DNA from: Bog-113 sp963752695
GTDB taxonomy: Bacteria; Acidobacteriota; Terriglobia; Bryobacterales; Bryobacteraceae
Length of the DNA: 64,000 bases
Assembly (NCBI GenBank): GCA_963752695.1
Contig: CAVVZB010000001.1
Span: forward strand, 558,001-622,000
Reading direction: 5' to 3'
How positions within the stretch are numbered: the stretch's first letter is position 1; each line of letters starts with the position of its first letter. Below are positions 9,625 to 17,771 of this stretch, piece after piece. The notes below the pieces were generated by a model. The model did not search any database. It was given only the letters and a program-made list of their open reading frames with translations, and was not told where the DNA came from. A program made the position numbers and the translations under genes.

Positions 9625-9655
9625 GGAGAGGGCTTCGGCCCTCTCCTTTTTTTTT
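9625..9655 (+). terminator. Rho-independent terminator
   Basis: A perfect 9-bp GC-rich stem (9625-9633 with 9638-9646) closes a TTCG tetraloop and is followed by nine T residues. It lies 29 bp after the stop codon of the 526-aa exported protein. Confidence 0.95.
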
Positions 9656-9694
9656 GGTACTATTCCCTCTACGGCCCCACCTTCCTTTATAGTT

Positions 9695-12214
9695 ATGCCA
9701 ATTAAACCGCTTTTATTCCTATTTTTCCTGGCCGCAATGGCCGAATGTAATACTCTGACCGTGGTTTCCGGAGATGGCCAAGTAGTTCCGGCCAACACCG
9801 GACAGCACGGAAATCCAATCGTCTTCCAGGTGACCAACGGTAGTTCTCCCGTGCCCGGCGCTGTTATCAGTCTCGCCAGCGCTCCCGGCACTTTCGGCTT
9901 CCCCCTAACCACCTCGGCAGTCACCACCGATAGCAACGGAATGGCGAGCGTCGGGTTCGCTCCCGGGGTAGTCTCAGGTTCATTCGAATTGTTCGCTCTG
10001 AACGCAACCACTGCGGGCGCTCCCGTCGTCACTTTCCACGAGACAGTAGCGATGTTTCCGCCGGCTTCTACGGCCCTTTTGGCACCGCCCGAGCCGGCCC
10101 TACTCCCTTACACTGCCTCGTCACAGGTTGGAGGAACTCCGATCACGGTCGCCATTACCAGCGGCGCGGGATTACAGTATGTAGCGATCAGCATCGAACC
10201 GGTGCCCGTCGCCGGCTCGAATCCACCCCCCGGAACGCTTATGCAGAGCGCGAGTTGTTTGGTCAACGGCGTCCTTGTCCCCCAGGTCCTCACGGACGCA
10301 ACCGGAAAAGCCACCTGCGTACCTGTGTTTTCAGAACCGAATGCAGCGTTGAATTTCCAGTACAACAGCGGTCAGTTCAAAATCCTGATCGGCGGCAGCT
10401 TCTATTACGGACCGTTCCCTTACAACATTCTTGCCTCTCCGCCAACCATTACCGGTGGGCCGAAGAATCTTGAAGTTGCGGTGGGAACCGCCGTCAACGC
10501 ATCCATTTCAGTCAGCGGAGGTACTGCGCCCTTTACGTTCACACTGGCCGAAGGTAGCCCGCCCCTGCCAGGTGGTGTGACGCTGCAGACCAATGGACAG
10601 CTCGCCGGCGTTCCAACCACGCCAGGCATCTTTCCTTTCACGGTTCAGGTCACCGATTCACTCGGCAAAATCGCCAGTTCCACTTCACTGGGCTTGTCGT
10701 TCGCCATTTCCGGCGGCGCTTTCGCGGTGACCCCGGCAGCTTTCACGGAAGCGGTTGTGGGGCTTCCCTTCACCCAGACCGTGACCTTAACGGGCGGTGT
10801 TCCTCCTTATAAGCTCAGCACCGGGGGCGCTTTACCTCCCGGCCTCATGCCTACTTTCGGGACAGGGCCAACCTCGAACACGTTCACCATCGCCGGCACC
10901 CCTTCCGCCACCGGAACGTTTTCCTTCTTTGTTGTCGGGTTGGACGCCTTGAATACCGCTTTTCAGGTTCAGCTGCCGATTCAGGTGGGCAAACCTCTCA
11001 CGGTTCCCGGGGCCATGCTGCCGCCTGCACCCGTGAACACGCCATACTCGTTTCAGCTCACTCCCACAGGCGGCGTTGGTCCGTATACGTTCACCTCCGC
11101 CAATCTTCCGGCCGGTCTCGCCCTGTCGACCAGCGGTGTTCTCTCGGGAACCCCCACAACCGTGGGCCTGAACGACTTTTCGATCACCGTCATGGACGCC
11201 TATAAAGAGTCCGTCATGTCCGCTCTGATCCTCCCAGTCTCGGGCGGAACTCTCCTGCTGGCTAGTCCGGCCGTTCTTCCCGCAGCGTCTGCAGCTACTC
11301 CGTATACGCAGCAGCTCGCCCCGCCAACCGGAGGAGTTCCTCCCTATACGTTCACCTTGAGCGGCGCGCCCGCCGGAGTCACACTAACGACCCTCGGATT
11401 CTTGGCCGCTACTTTCCCCACGGTGGGAACCCAGTCGGTGAACTATACCGTGACCGACGCGATTCATCAAATCGCCAGCGGAGTGCTGCAGATCCAGGTG
11501 GTCATCCCGACTCCGGTCGTGTCTGCCATTACGAACGCGGCTTCTTCGGCTACGGGCGCTGTTTCCCCCGGTGAAATCGTGACGCTCTACGGAACGGGCA
11601 TCGGTCCAGCTTCCGGATCAGCTGCCCCCGTAAGCGCTGGGGTGTTTCCTACCACCGCCTCCAACGTCCAGGTGCTTTTCGGAACTTTCCCGGCGGCTTT
11701 ACTCTACGTGAGCGCCACGCAAATCAACGCCGTTGTCCCGTTCGAGGTTGTGCCGGGCACTTCGGTTCCGGTTACTTTGACTTACAACGGCAACTCCGCC
11801 GCCTCCGTGACGACGGCCGTCCAAACTGAAGCGCCTGGCATCTTCCTGATCGGGAAGACCCAGGGTGCGATTCTCAATGACGACTACTCCGTAAACAGCG
11901 GGACTAATGCAGCGGCGGTCGGCTCGTTCGTGCAGATTTACTCCACAGGTAGTGGCCCTCTGGTTCCTGCTTTCACCGATGGAGAACTTGCACTCGGACC
12001 TTCAACCACTGGCGCGGCGGATGTCTCCGTGACCATTGGCGGGATCGCGGCTCAAGTGCTCTATGCCGGCTCTGCGCCAGGCCTGGTAGCTGGGGCATTA
12101 CAGATCAACGTCGTGGTTCCTACAGGCGTGACTCCCGGGCCAGCTGTTCCCGTCGTCTTAACGATCGGAACGCAAACTACCGCGTCGGAGATGGTGACTC
12201 TAGGGATCAAGTAG
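9695..12214 (+). CDS. Large exported protein with Ig-like repeats and a Solibacter C-terminal domain
   Basis: The frame is open upstream into the terminator, but the ATG at 9695 gives a proper signal peptide (MPIKPLLFLFFLAAMA), so 839 residues are chosen. Residues of about 20-125 resemble a bacterial Ig-like (Big_1/invasin-type) module. Residues of about 270-620 hold four putative-Ig (He_PIG-type) repeats, each with a variant of PxGLxLxxxGxLxGTPTxxG followed by a VTD or VMD strand. The last 220 residues begin NAASSATGAVSPGEIVTLYG and match the TIGR03437 Solibacter C-terminal domain, including APGIF and GALQINVVVP. The repeats point to adhesion or carbohydrate contact at the surface; the function is not known. 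Confidence 0.85.
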   Translation: MPIKPLLFLFFLAAMAECNTLTVVSGDGQVVPANTGQHGNPIVFQVTNGSSPVPGAVISLASAPGTFGFPLTTSAVTTDSNGMASVGFAPGVVSGSFELFALNATTAGAPVVTFHETVAMFPPASTALLAPPEPALLPYTASSQVGGTPITVAITSGAGLQYVAISIEPVPVAGSNPPPGTLMQSASCLVNGVLVPQVLTDATGKATCVPVFSEPNAALNFQYNSGQFKILIGGSFYYGPFPYNILASPPTITGGPKNLEVAVGTAVNASISVSGGTAPFTFTLAEGSPPLPGGVTLQTNGQLAGVPTTPGIFPFTVQVTDSLGKIASSTSLGLSFAISGGAFAVTPAAFTEAVVGLPFTQTVTLTGGVPPYKLSTGGALPPGLMPTFGTGPTSNTFTIAGTPSATGTFSFFVVGLDALNTAFQVQLPIQVGKPLTVPGAMLPPAPVNTPYSFQLTPTGGVGPYTFTSANLPAGLALSTSGVLSGTPTTVGLNDFSITVMDAYKESVMSALILPVSGGTLLLASPAVLPAASAATPYTQQLAPPTGGVPPYTFTLSGAPAGVTLTTLGFLAATFPTVGTQSVNYTVTDAIHQIASGVLQIQVVIPTPVVSAITNAASSATGAVSPGEIVTLYGTGIGPASGSAAPVSAGVFPTTASNVQVLFGTFPAALLYVSATQINAVVPFEVVPGTSVPVTLTYNGNSAASVTTAVQTEAPGIFLIGKTQGAILNDDYSVNSGTNAAAVGSFVQIYSTGSGPLVPAFTDGELALGPSTTGAADVSVTIGGIAAQVLYAGSAPGLVAGALQINVVVPTGVTPGPAVPVVLTIGTQTTASEMVTLGIK

Positions 12215-12225
12215 CTATAAACGCG

Positions 12226-12254
12226 AGTGAGGTGGGCAACCTGCTCACCTCACT
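12226..12254. terminator. Convergent terminator-like hairpin
   Basis: A perfect 9-bp inverted repeat (AGTGAGGTG with CACCTCACT, 11-nt loop) sits between two convergent genes and includes the stop codon of the minus-strand gene. There is no long T tract on either side, so termination is inferred from position and stem only. Confidence 0.45.
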
Positions 12255-13036
12255 TGAATCGCAATTTCCTGCTGAGTCGGCTCTACCCGAACCGTCACTT
12301 GGTTGGGTGAAATGGGGCCGGTCGTCAGTCGCTTCACCCGCAGCGTGGCGCTTCCGCCTTGCAGTAAGTCGGGTGGGAAAAGCTCCAAGCTGAAGGTAGA
12401 GCTCTTGGGGTCCTGAGCGACCAGTTTCACGTGCCCTGCTAGGGTATTCTTCAGGGTGATCAACACCGTGTCGCCCGGCTTCTCTCCCAGTGCAATAGAG
12501 GTAGGCGACGCAGTCACGGCGTGAGCCAAAGCCGCCGCGGTCGGGGCATCCGCTATCTTCTTCTTGATGCTGTCCCCATTCTCCTCGCCCAAGCCTTTTT
12601 TCGAAAAAGTCATCTGCCCGAACGGAGTCTGGCGCGTTTCCGACGTCGGAATGTACCAAACCCAGACGCCATGCTCCAACTTCCAGTGACTAAGGTAGGA
12701 CAGAGGAATCGTTAGCTCACCTAGTAGCGGCCTCCGCACCTTAGTCGTACTCTCCATATCGAGAGTCGCCGTCCGCGTGCTCTTATCGAATGTTACTTTC
12801 TTAATCTTATAATCGTAGATCAGGGGCTTTTCGATGGCGTAGTAAGTGTCGCGGTCCCCCGCCGCCACAAACATTTCCGATTGCCGGTATTGTTTCGCAA
12901 CTAGTAAGTCATAGAACTTCGACGCACGCTCACGCAGCGCCTTGTCTTGCGCGTGCCCGCCACTTACGGGCGCGGCTATCAAACTCACCGCGGCTAATCC
13001 AACAGAGAGACACAGAGGAGTTACAACTCGCATCAA
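12245..13036 (-). CDS. Exported protein of unknown function, last gene of the dnaK cluster
   Basis: This 263-residue protein begins with a signal peptide (cleavage probably near GGHAQD, residue 30). The middle (residues 30-165) is a mixed alpha/beta region with aromatic-rich strands (HWKLEHGVWVWYIP). The last 85 residues look like a beta-sandwich in which small-residue strands end in QQEIAIQVR. No catalytic motif was recognised. It follows hspR by 7 bp and is probably cotranscribed with the heat-shock genes, so it may serve envelope protein quality control; that role is inference from position. Start choice: ATG ATG at 13036/13033, either is possible. Confidence 0.75.
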   Translation of the reverse strand: MMRVVTPLCLSVGLAAVSLIAAPVSGGHAQDKALRERASKFYDLLVAKQYRQSEMFVAAGDRDTYYAIEKPLIYDYKIKKVTFDKSTRTATLDMESTTKVRRPLLGELTIPLSYLSHWKLEHGVWVWYIPTSETRQTPFGQMTFSKKGLGEENGDSIKKKIADAPTAAALAHAVTASPTSIALGEKPGDTVLITLKNTLAGHVKLVAQDPKSSTFSLELFPPDLLQGGSATLRVKRLTTGPISPNQVTVRVEPTQQEIAIQVR

Positions 13037-13043
13037 ACGTTCC

Positions 13044-13427
13044 CTAACGGCGCTTCACATCGATCACCGGAATCAACATTCGCGTCCGCTCGACAGCGAC
13101 CGGCCGCCCCGGTACACGGTCGGACAACTCCTGGTTCAAAGTCTCGACAAAGCTTTCAATCTGCTCCTGCATCTGCATCATCTTTTCGCGCATGTTCAAA
13201 ATGATCTCAACTCCCGCAAGATTCACTCCCAAGTCACGAGTCAAGTGCAGAATCACTTCCAGCCGCTCCAGATCGGAATCCGTGTACAGGCGCGTGTTTC
13301 CGTCACTGCGTGAAGGTTTAAGCAACCCTTCGCGCTCATACAAGCGCAGAGTCTGCGGATGAATCTCATATTGCTCGGCGACTGAAGAGATCATATACGC
13401 CGCTTTTGACTTTGACCGCGTCCCCAT
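13044..13427 (-). CDS. hspR: HspR-type MerR-family heat-shock repressor
   Basis: This 127-residue protein has an N-terminal MerR winged helix (YMISSVAEQYEIHPQTLRLY, then EREGLLKPSRSDGNTRLY) and a short coiled coil rich in Met, Gln and Glu (residues 75-100). That architecture, and its place after dnaK and dnaJ, fit HspR, the repressor that uses DnaK as corepressor and binds HAIR sites. It follows dnaJ by 3 bp. A degenerate HAIR-like sequence overlaps the dnaK -35 element, which would make the operon autoregulated. Confidence 0.9.
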   Translation of the reverse strand: MGTRSKSKAAYMISSVAEQYEIHPQTLRLYEREGLLKPSRSDGNTRLYTDSDLERLEVILHLTRDLGVNLAGVEIILNMREKMMQMQEQIESFVETLNQELSDRVPGRPVAVERTRMLIPVIDVKRR

Positions 13428-13430
13428 AGG

Positions 13431-14603
13431 CTAGACCTGCCTCCACAGTTCTTCGCGAGGGTCTTCCGGATGCAGTTGAGCCAACTCCCGCAATAACTCC
13501 CGCGTGCGCTCATCCTGCGCCTTTAGTGCCTGCACCGCAACCTCGACGATTTGATCGCCCCTTGTATTGCTTCGCGTATTCAAGACGCCGCGCTCCCGCA
13601 GCCGGAACTTCTGCCCGTTTCCGGTCCCCGGAGGCACCTTCAAAAGCGTGCGGCCGTCAATTGTCGGAACCTCGATCTTCGCCCCAAGACTGGCTTCGGT
13701 GACCGTCACCGGCACGCGGATCTCGATATTATCGCCTTCTCTTCGGAAGAACGGGTGCGGCTCCACGCGCGTCGTAATATACAAATCACCCGCTGGAGCT
13801 CCGAGTGATCCTGCATTCCCTTTACCCGCCACACGCAGCCGTGATCCGCTCTGCGCTCCCGGCGGAATGCGCACGTCTACCGTTTCTTTATGCGCCACTC
13901 GCCCATCTCCATGACAAGCTGGACAAGCATTGCGCAGCCGCCCTGTTCCCTTACAGCGCGGGCACGTCAAGCTGAACTTCATCGCGCCAGCCATCTGACT
14001 TACTTGGCCGCTTCCACTGCACTGCGGACAAGTAACAGACCCGCCGCTGCCCTGCCCGGTGCCTCGGCAGGTGGAGCAAACCTCGTGACGCGTGACTTCG
14101 ATCTTTGCCTGCGTCCCTTTAATTGCCTGCCAGAAATCGATGTTGACCGCGTATTCGAGATCGGTGCCTTTCTCCGGCTGTTCTTCCGGTCCCTCGCCGC
14201 TTCGGAAGAACTGGCTGAACATGTCACGGAAAGATCCAGACCGGTCTTGCCCCGCATCCGTGGTCGACTCCGGCCGTTGCGCATGCGAGAAATCGAACCC
14301 GCTGAAGTCCATATTGGGAGAGCTGTACCGTCGTCCATTTGCGCCGCTAAAACCAGCGCCCGGCATCCCGCTCTCGTGTGCCGCGCCGCCTAAGTCGTAC
14401 ATCTCCCGTTTACTCTTGTCGCTCAAGGTATCGTACGCTTCCTGCACTTCCTTGAAGCGGTTCTCGGCCGCTTTATCTCCGGGATTCAGATCCGGATGAT
14501 ACTTGCGCGCCAATTTGCGATACGACTTCTTGACGTCCGCATCACTGGCATCGGACGGCACTCCTAACGTCTTATAAAAGTCTTGTTTCGGTGTAGAAGG
14601 CAT
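13431..14603 (-). CDS. dnaJ: Chaperone DnaJ
   Basis: This 390-residue type I J-protein stimulates the DnaK ATPase and delivers substrates. The J domain covers residues 7-75 with HPD at 36-38. A Gly/Phe-rich linker follows, then the zinc region with four CxxCxGxG-type repeats (CSTCRGTG, CPQCSGSG, CPRCKGTG and CPACHGDG). The C-terminal substrate domains follow. It is encoded 59 bp after dnaK. A perfect 10-bp hairpin lies 6 nt before the ATG, and I see no Shine-Dalgarno sequence in the gap, so dnaJ translation may be held below that of dnaK. Confidence 0.96.
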   Translation of the reverse strand: MPSTPKQDFYKTLGVPSDASDADVKKSYRKLARKYHPDLNPGDKAAENRFKEVQEAYDTLSDKSKREMYDLGGAAHESGMPGAGFSGANGRRYSSPNMDFSGFDFSHAQRPESTTDAGQDRSGSFRDMFSQFFRSGEGPEEQPEKGTDLEYAVNIDFWQAIKGTQAKIEVTRHEVCSTCRGTGQGSGGSVTCPQCSGSGQVSQMAGAMKFSLTCPRCKGTGRLRNACPACHGDGRVAHKETVDVRIPPGAQSGSRLRVAGKGNAGSLGAPAGDLYITTRVEPHPFFRREGDNIEIRVPVTVTEASLGAKIEVPTIDGRTLLKVPPGTGNGQKFRLRERGVLNTRSNTRGDQIVEVAVQALKAQDERTRELLRELAQLHPEDPREELWRQV

Positions 14604-14609
14604 GAGAGT

Positions 14610-14636
14610 GGGCAGCCAGGTTGTAACTGGCTGCCC
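14610..14636 (-). promoter_or_regulatory. Intercistronic hairpin between dnaK and dnaJ
   Basis: A perfect 10-bp inverted repeat (GGGCAGCCAG with CTGGCTGCCC, 7-nt loop) lies in the 59-bp gap, ending 6 nt before the dnaJ start codon. It could be a processing or attenuating stem, or could limit ribosome access; there is no T tract typical of a terminator. Confidence 0.7.
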
Positions 14637-14662
14637 GGTGACTGATTTACTTACGTCCGCTA

Positions 14663-16582
14663 TTACTTCTTGTCGTCAACATCCACGAACTCGGCGTCAA
14701 CAACGTCGTCCTTCGGCTTCTGATCGGACGAATGCGCCCCGTTGGATGAAGCTTGTCCGGTCCCATCCGCCGGTTGCCCGCCCGGAGCCGCCTTGTACAT
14801 CGCCTCCGCTAACTTATGGCTTGCCTGAGTCAGCTTGTCGGTCGCCGCATTCAGCTTGTCGGGATCGTTCTCGTTCATCGCCTTCTTGGTTTCCTCGAGT
14901 GCGCTCTCAATTCCCTTGGCGTCTTCGTCGGAAACCTTATCGCGATGCTCTTTCAACGTCTTTTCCACGTTGTAAACCATGGCGTCCGCCCGGTTGCGCG
15001 CTTCAATCTGATCGCGCTGCTTGCGGTCGTCGGCGGAATGCGATTCAGCATCCTTGGCCATCTTCTCCACCTCTTCTTTCGAGAGGCCGGAAGATGACGT
15101 GATGGTGATCTTCTGTTCGTTGTTAGTGGCGCGGTCTTTCGCAGTCACGTTCAGAATGCCGTTTGCGTCGATGTCAAACGTCACTTCGACTTGCGGAATC
15201 CCACGCGGTGCGGGTGGTAGCCCGATCAGTTGGAACACACCCAGCATCCGATTGTCCCGGGCCAGCGTTCGCTCGCCCTGATAAACCTTGATCTCGACCG
15301 AGGTTTGGTTGTCCGCCGCTGTCGAAAACGTTTCGCTCTTGCGCGTTGGAATTGTCGTATTGCGATCGATCAGCTTGGTGAACACTCCACCCAGCGTCTC
15401 GATTCCGAGCGATAGCGGAGTCACGTCAAGGAGCAGGACGTCTTTCACTTCGCCGCCCAACACGCCACCCTGAACCGCCGCGCCGATCGCGACCACTTCG
15501 TCCGGGTTGACGGTCTTATTCGGCTCTTTGCCGAATAGATCCTTCACCATCTGTTGGACTTTCGGAATGCGCGTCGAACCACCGACCAGCACTACCTCAT
15601 CGATGTTCTGCGGCGTCACTCCGGCATCCTGCATGGCTTGCTTGCAAGGGCCGATGGTGCGTTCAAACAGATCCGCCGCCATGGATTCGAACCGCGAGCG
15701 GCTCAGCTTCATCAGCAGGTGCTTCGGACCGGTCGCGTCCGCCGTAATGAACGGTAAATTGATGTCGGTCTCGAGCAGAGTCGAAAGCTCCATCTTGGCC
15801 TTCTCCGCCGATTCCTTCAACCGCTGCAGTGCCATCTGGTCTTTCGAAAGATCGATGCCATGTTCTTTCTTGAACTCGGCCACAATCCAGTCCATGATCC
15901 GTTGATCGATGTTGTCGCCGCCCAAGTGCGTATCGCCATTGGTCGACTTGACCTCGACTACGCCTTCACCCACTTCCAGGATCGACACGTCGAAGGTGCC
16001 ACCACCAAAATCGTATACGGCGATGGTTTCGTTCTTCTTCTTGTCCAGCCCATAAGCGAGGGCGGCTGCGGTCGGCTCATTGATGATGCGCTTCACATCC
16101 AGACCCGCGATCCGGCCGGCATCTTTGGTCGCCTGACGCTGGGCATCGTTGAAATAAGCCGGAACGGTGATTACCGCCTCCGTCACCTTCTCGCCAAGGT
16201 ACGCTTCGGCCGCTTCCTTGAGCTTGCCTAGAATCATGGCTGAAATCTCGGGCGGCGACTGCTTCTGCCCATTGATCTCCACCCGAGCGTCCCCATTGTC
16301 GCCCCGGATTACCTTATAGGGCACCATCTTCATTTCTTCGCTCACTTCATCGAAGCGGCGTCCCATGAATCGCTTAATGGAGAAAATTGTCTGTTGCGGG
16401 TTTGTGATGGCTTGGCGCTTGGCTACCTGACCGACCAGCCGCTCTCCCGACTTCGTGAAGCCGACTACGGACGGCGTCGTGCGCGCGCCCTCTTGATTTG
16501 CAATGACGGTGGGCTGACCGCCTTCCATGACCGCCACCACGGAGTTCGTGGTACCTAGGTCGATCCCAATAATCTTGCCCAT
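14663..16582 (-). CDS. dnaK: Molecular chaperone DnaK (Hsp70)
   Basis: This 639-residue Hsp70 shows all three signature motifs: IDLGTTNS near the N-terminus, VYDFGGGTFDVSIL near residue 195 and VVLVGGSTRIPKVQQ near residue 335. The substrate-binding domain follows (VLLLDVTPLSLGIETLGG), and the C-terminal tail ends VVDAEFVDVDDKK, close to the EEVIDAEF-type tail of bacterial DnaK. It is the first gene of dnaK-dnaJ-hspR. A Shine-Dalgarno-like GAGGAGG precedes the ATG, and a good sigma70 promoter lies about 65-90 bp upstream. Confidence 0.98.
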   Translation of the reverse strand: MGKIIGIDLGTTNSVVAVMEGGQPTVIANQEGARTTPSVVGFTKSGERLVGQVAKRQAITNPQQTIFSIKRFMGRRFDEVSEEMKMVPYKVIRGDNGDARVEINGQKQSPPEISAMILGKLKEAAEAYLGEKVTEAVITVPAYFNDAQRQATKDAGRIAGLDVKRIINEPTAAALAYGLDKKKNETIAVYDFGGGTFDVSILEVGEGVVEVKSTNGDTHLGGDNIDQRIMDWIVAEFKKEHGIDLSKDQMALQRLKESAEKAKMELSTLLETDINLPFITADATGPKHLLMKLSRSRFESMAADLFERTIGPCKQAMQDAGVTPQNIDEVVLVGGSTRIPKVQQMVKDLFGKEPNKTVNPDEVVAIGAAVQGGVLGGEVKDVLLLDVTPLSLGIETLGGVFTKLIDRNTTIPTRKSETFSTAADNQTSVEIKVYQGERTLARDNRMLGVFQLIGLPPAPRGIPQVEVTFDIDANGILNVTAKDRATNNEQKITITSSSGLSKEEVEKMAKDAESHSADDRKQRDQIEARNRADAMVYNVEKTLKEHRDKVSDEDAKGIESALEETKKAMNENDPDKLNAATDKLTQASHKLAEAMYKAAPGGQPADGTGQASSNGAHSSDQKPKDDVVDAEFVDVDDKK

Positions 16583-16642
16583 AACGGTTGACTTGCCTCC
16601 TCAGCATTACGCTCCCTGCACGTTGCACGGGCGTCCTGAACC

Positions 16643-16672
16643 AGTATCAACCCTTAGTGTCTTGCTGTCAAG
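16643..16672 (-). promoter_or_regulatory. dnaK promoter with overlapping HAIR-like HspR operator
   Basis: On the minus strand TTGACA (16671-16666) and GATACT (16648-16643) are separated by 17 bp, a good sigma70 promoter. The segment 16672-16652 reads CTTGACA-N7-ACTAAGG, which matches the HAIR consensus CTTGAGT-N7-ACTCAAG at five of seven positions in each arm with exact spacing and covers the -35. The two arms are poorly symmetric to each other, so the operator assignment is tentative while the promoter is firmer. Confidence 0.6.
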
Positions 16673-16685
16673 TATTCTTAGTTCG

Positions 16686-17399
16686 TCAATCGTATTTCTC
16701 GAAAACGATCTGTTTTCGGTCGAAGTTGCGCTCCTTCAACAATGTGCGCGTTTCGTCCACCATCTCCTTGAGGCCACACACATAAACCGTGAGATCCCGG
16801 CGCTCTCCGATAGACTCAAGAAGAGGCCCCTGAACGCGGCCGGTGCGACCCGTCCATTCCGAATCCGGGCGTGTAACCGTGGTCAAAAGCCGAAAATTTT
16901 TAAAAACCTGCACAAGTCTGCACAATTCGGGGTAAAAAAGGAGCCCCTCTGGATAGCGCGCGCCGAAAATCAGGGTATAAGTATGATCCGGGTCTTTGGG
17001 CAAGCGTTCGTTAAGCATCCCTCGGAAAGGCGCAATTCCCGTCCCTGTCGCCACACAAACGCAATCCGACGGCTTCCGGAAAATGAACCCGCCGTAGGGC
17101 CCCTTGGCTTCGATTTCGTCCCCAGGTTGCATCTCGAATAGCAGCGGCGATAGCCGGCCCCCGCTTACCAGGTTCAGGCAAAACTCGACCCGGTTGCCCG
17201 ACGGCTGCGAGGCGATCGAATAGGCCCGCGTAATCGGGCTTCCATCCACCATCGCGGTTATCGAGAGAAACTGCCCGGGAACGAAAGCAAATACATCGCG
17301 ATCGGGTACTTCGAAGATCAAATGCCGGGTGGCGGGTGCAATTTCGTGCGACTCGACTAGCCGCAGTCGTAGTTCCAGATGCTGGGCCGCGAAGCTCAT
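16686..17399 (-). CDS. Ferredoxin-NADP reductase-like flavoprotein
   Basis: This 237-residue protein has the two-domain FNR fold. The FAD domain carries the flavin signature RAYSIAS, and the NAD(P) domain begins with the Gly-rich VATGTGIAPFRGM. YVCGLKEMVDE is the conserved CGxxxM region near the C-terminus. It probably passes electrons between NAD(P)H and a ferredoxin or flavodoxin; the partner is not visible here. The gene overlaps the end of the upstream cbiX-like gene by 4 bp (ATGA). dnaK follows in the same direction after about 100 bp but has its own promoter. Confidence 0.85.
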   Translation of the reverse strand: MSFAAQHLELRLRLVESHEIAPATRHLIFEVPDRDVFAFVPGQFLSITAMVDGSPITRAYSIASQPSGNRVEFCLNLVSGGRLSPLLFEMQPGDEIEAKGPYGGFIFRKPSDCVCVATGTGIAPFRGMLNERLPKDPDHTYTLIFGARYPEGLLFYPELCRLVQVFKNFRLLTTVTRPDSEWTGRTGRVQGPLLESIGERRDLTVYVCGLKEMVDETRTLLKERNFDRKQIVFEKYD

Positions 17400-17767
17400 T
17401 GCGGCTGGCCGAACGCCCGGTCACGTAAAATTTCAGACAGCGCCGGATGACCATCCAAGGGCGCGGTCACGCGAATTTTCAAACCCGGGGTTTGCTGTTC
17501 CAGTGCTTGCACCAGCGCTGGCAAATCCCTTTGCAAATGCATTCCAAGCGTAAGGAAATACGGGATCACTACGATCTCGGTGGCACCGCGGTCCGCCAGG
17601 ACCCCAACCGCATCTGCTAGCGTCGGAGGTGAGCTATCGAGGAACGCCGTCTCATATAAAGGTAGGGCAGCTTCGGCGGCAATCGCGCGAACTGCTGCGT
17701 TGGCCGATTCGATCGGCGAGCCGTGGGCGAAGATTACGTATCCTGTTCGGTCCTGAGCAGCTTTCAT
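17396..17767 (-). CDS. CbiX/SirB-type chelatase domain protein (short form)
   Basis: This 123-residue protein is a single-domain member of the CbiX/SirB class II chelatase family, which inserts cobalt or iron into tetrapyrroles. The segment GYVIFAHGSPIESAN contains the first metal-binding His, and VVIPYFLTLGMHLQRDLP contains the second (GMHL...D). Half-size chelatases act as homodimers. It is placed between a TIGR01777 epimerase and a flavin reductase. With no other cobalamin or sirohaem gene in the window, the metal and substrate cannot be decided. Confidence 0.8.
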   Translation of the reverse strand: MKAAQDRTGYVIFAHGSPIESANAAVRAIAAEAALPLYETAFLDSSPPTLADAVGVLADRGATEIVVIPYFLTLGMHLQRDLPALVQALEQQTPGLKIRVTAPLDGHPALSEILRDRAFGQPQ

Positions 17768-17771
17768 AGTC

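Noticed and set aside
9623..9694. TTG start 24 codons before the Ig-like repeat protein
   Set aside because: It lies inside the terminator hairpin and would add a non-signal sequence before a proper signal peptide.
16583..16685. CIRCE element before dnaK
   Set aside because: TTAGCACTC-N9-GAGTGCTAA or a close variant is not present; the HspR/HAIR explanation fits better.
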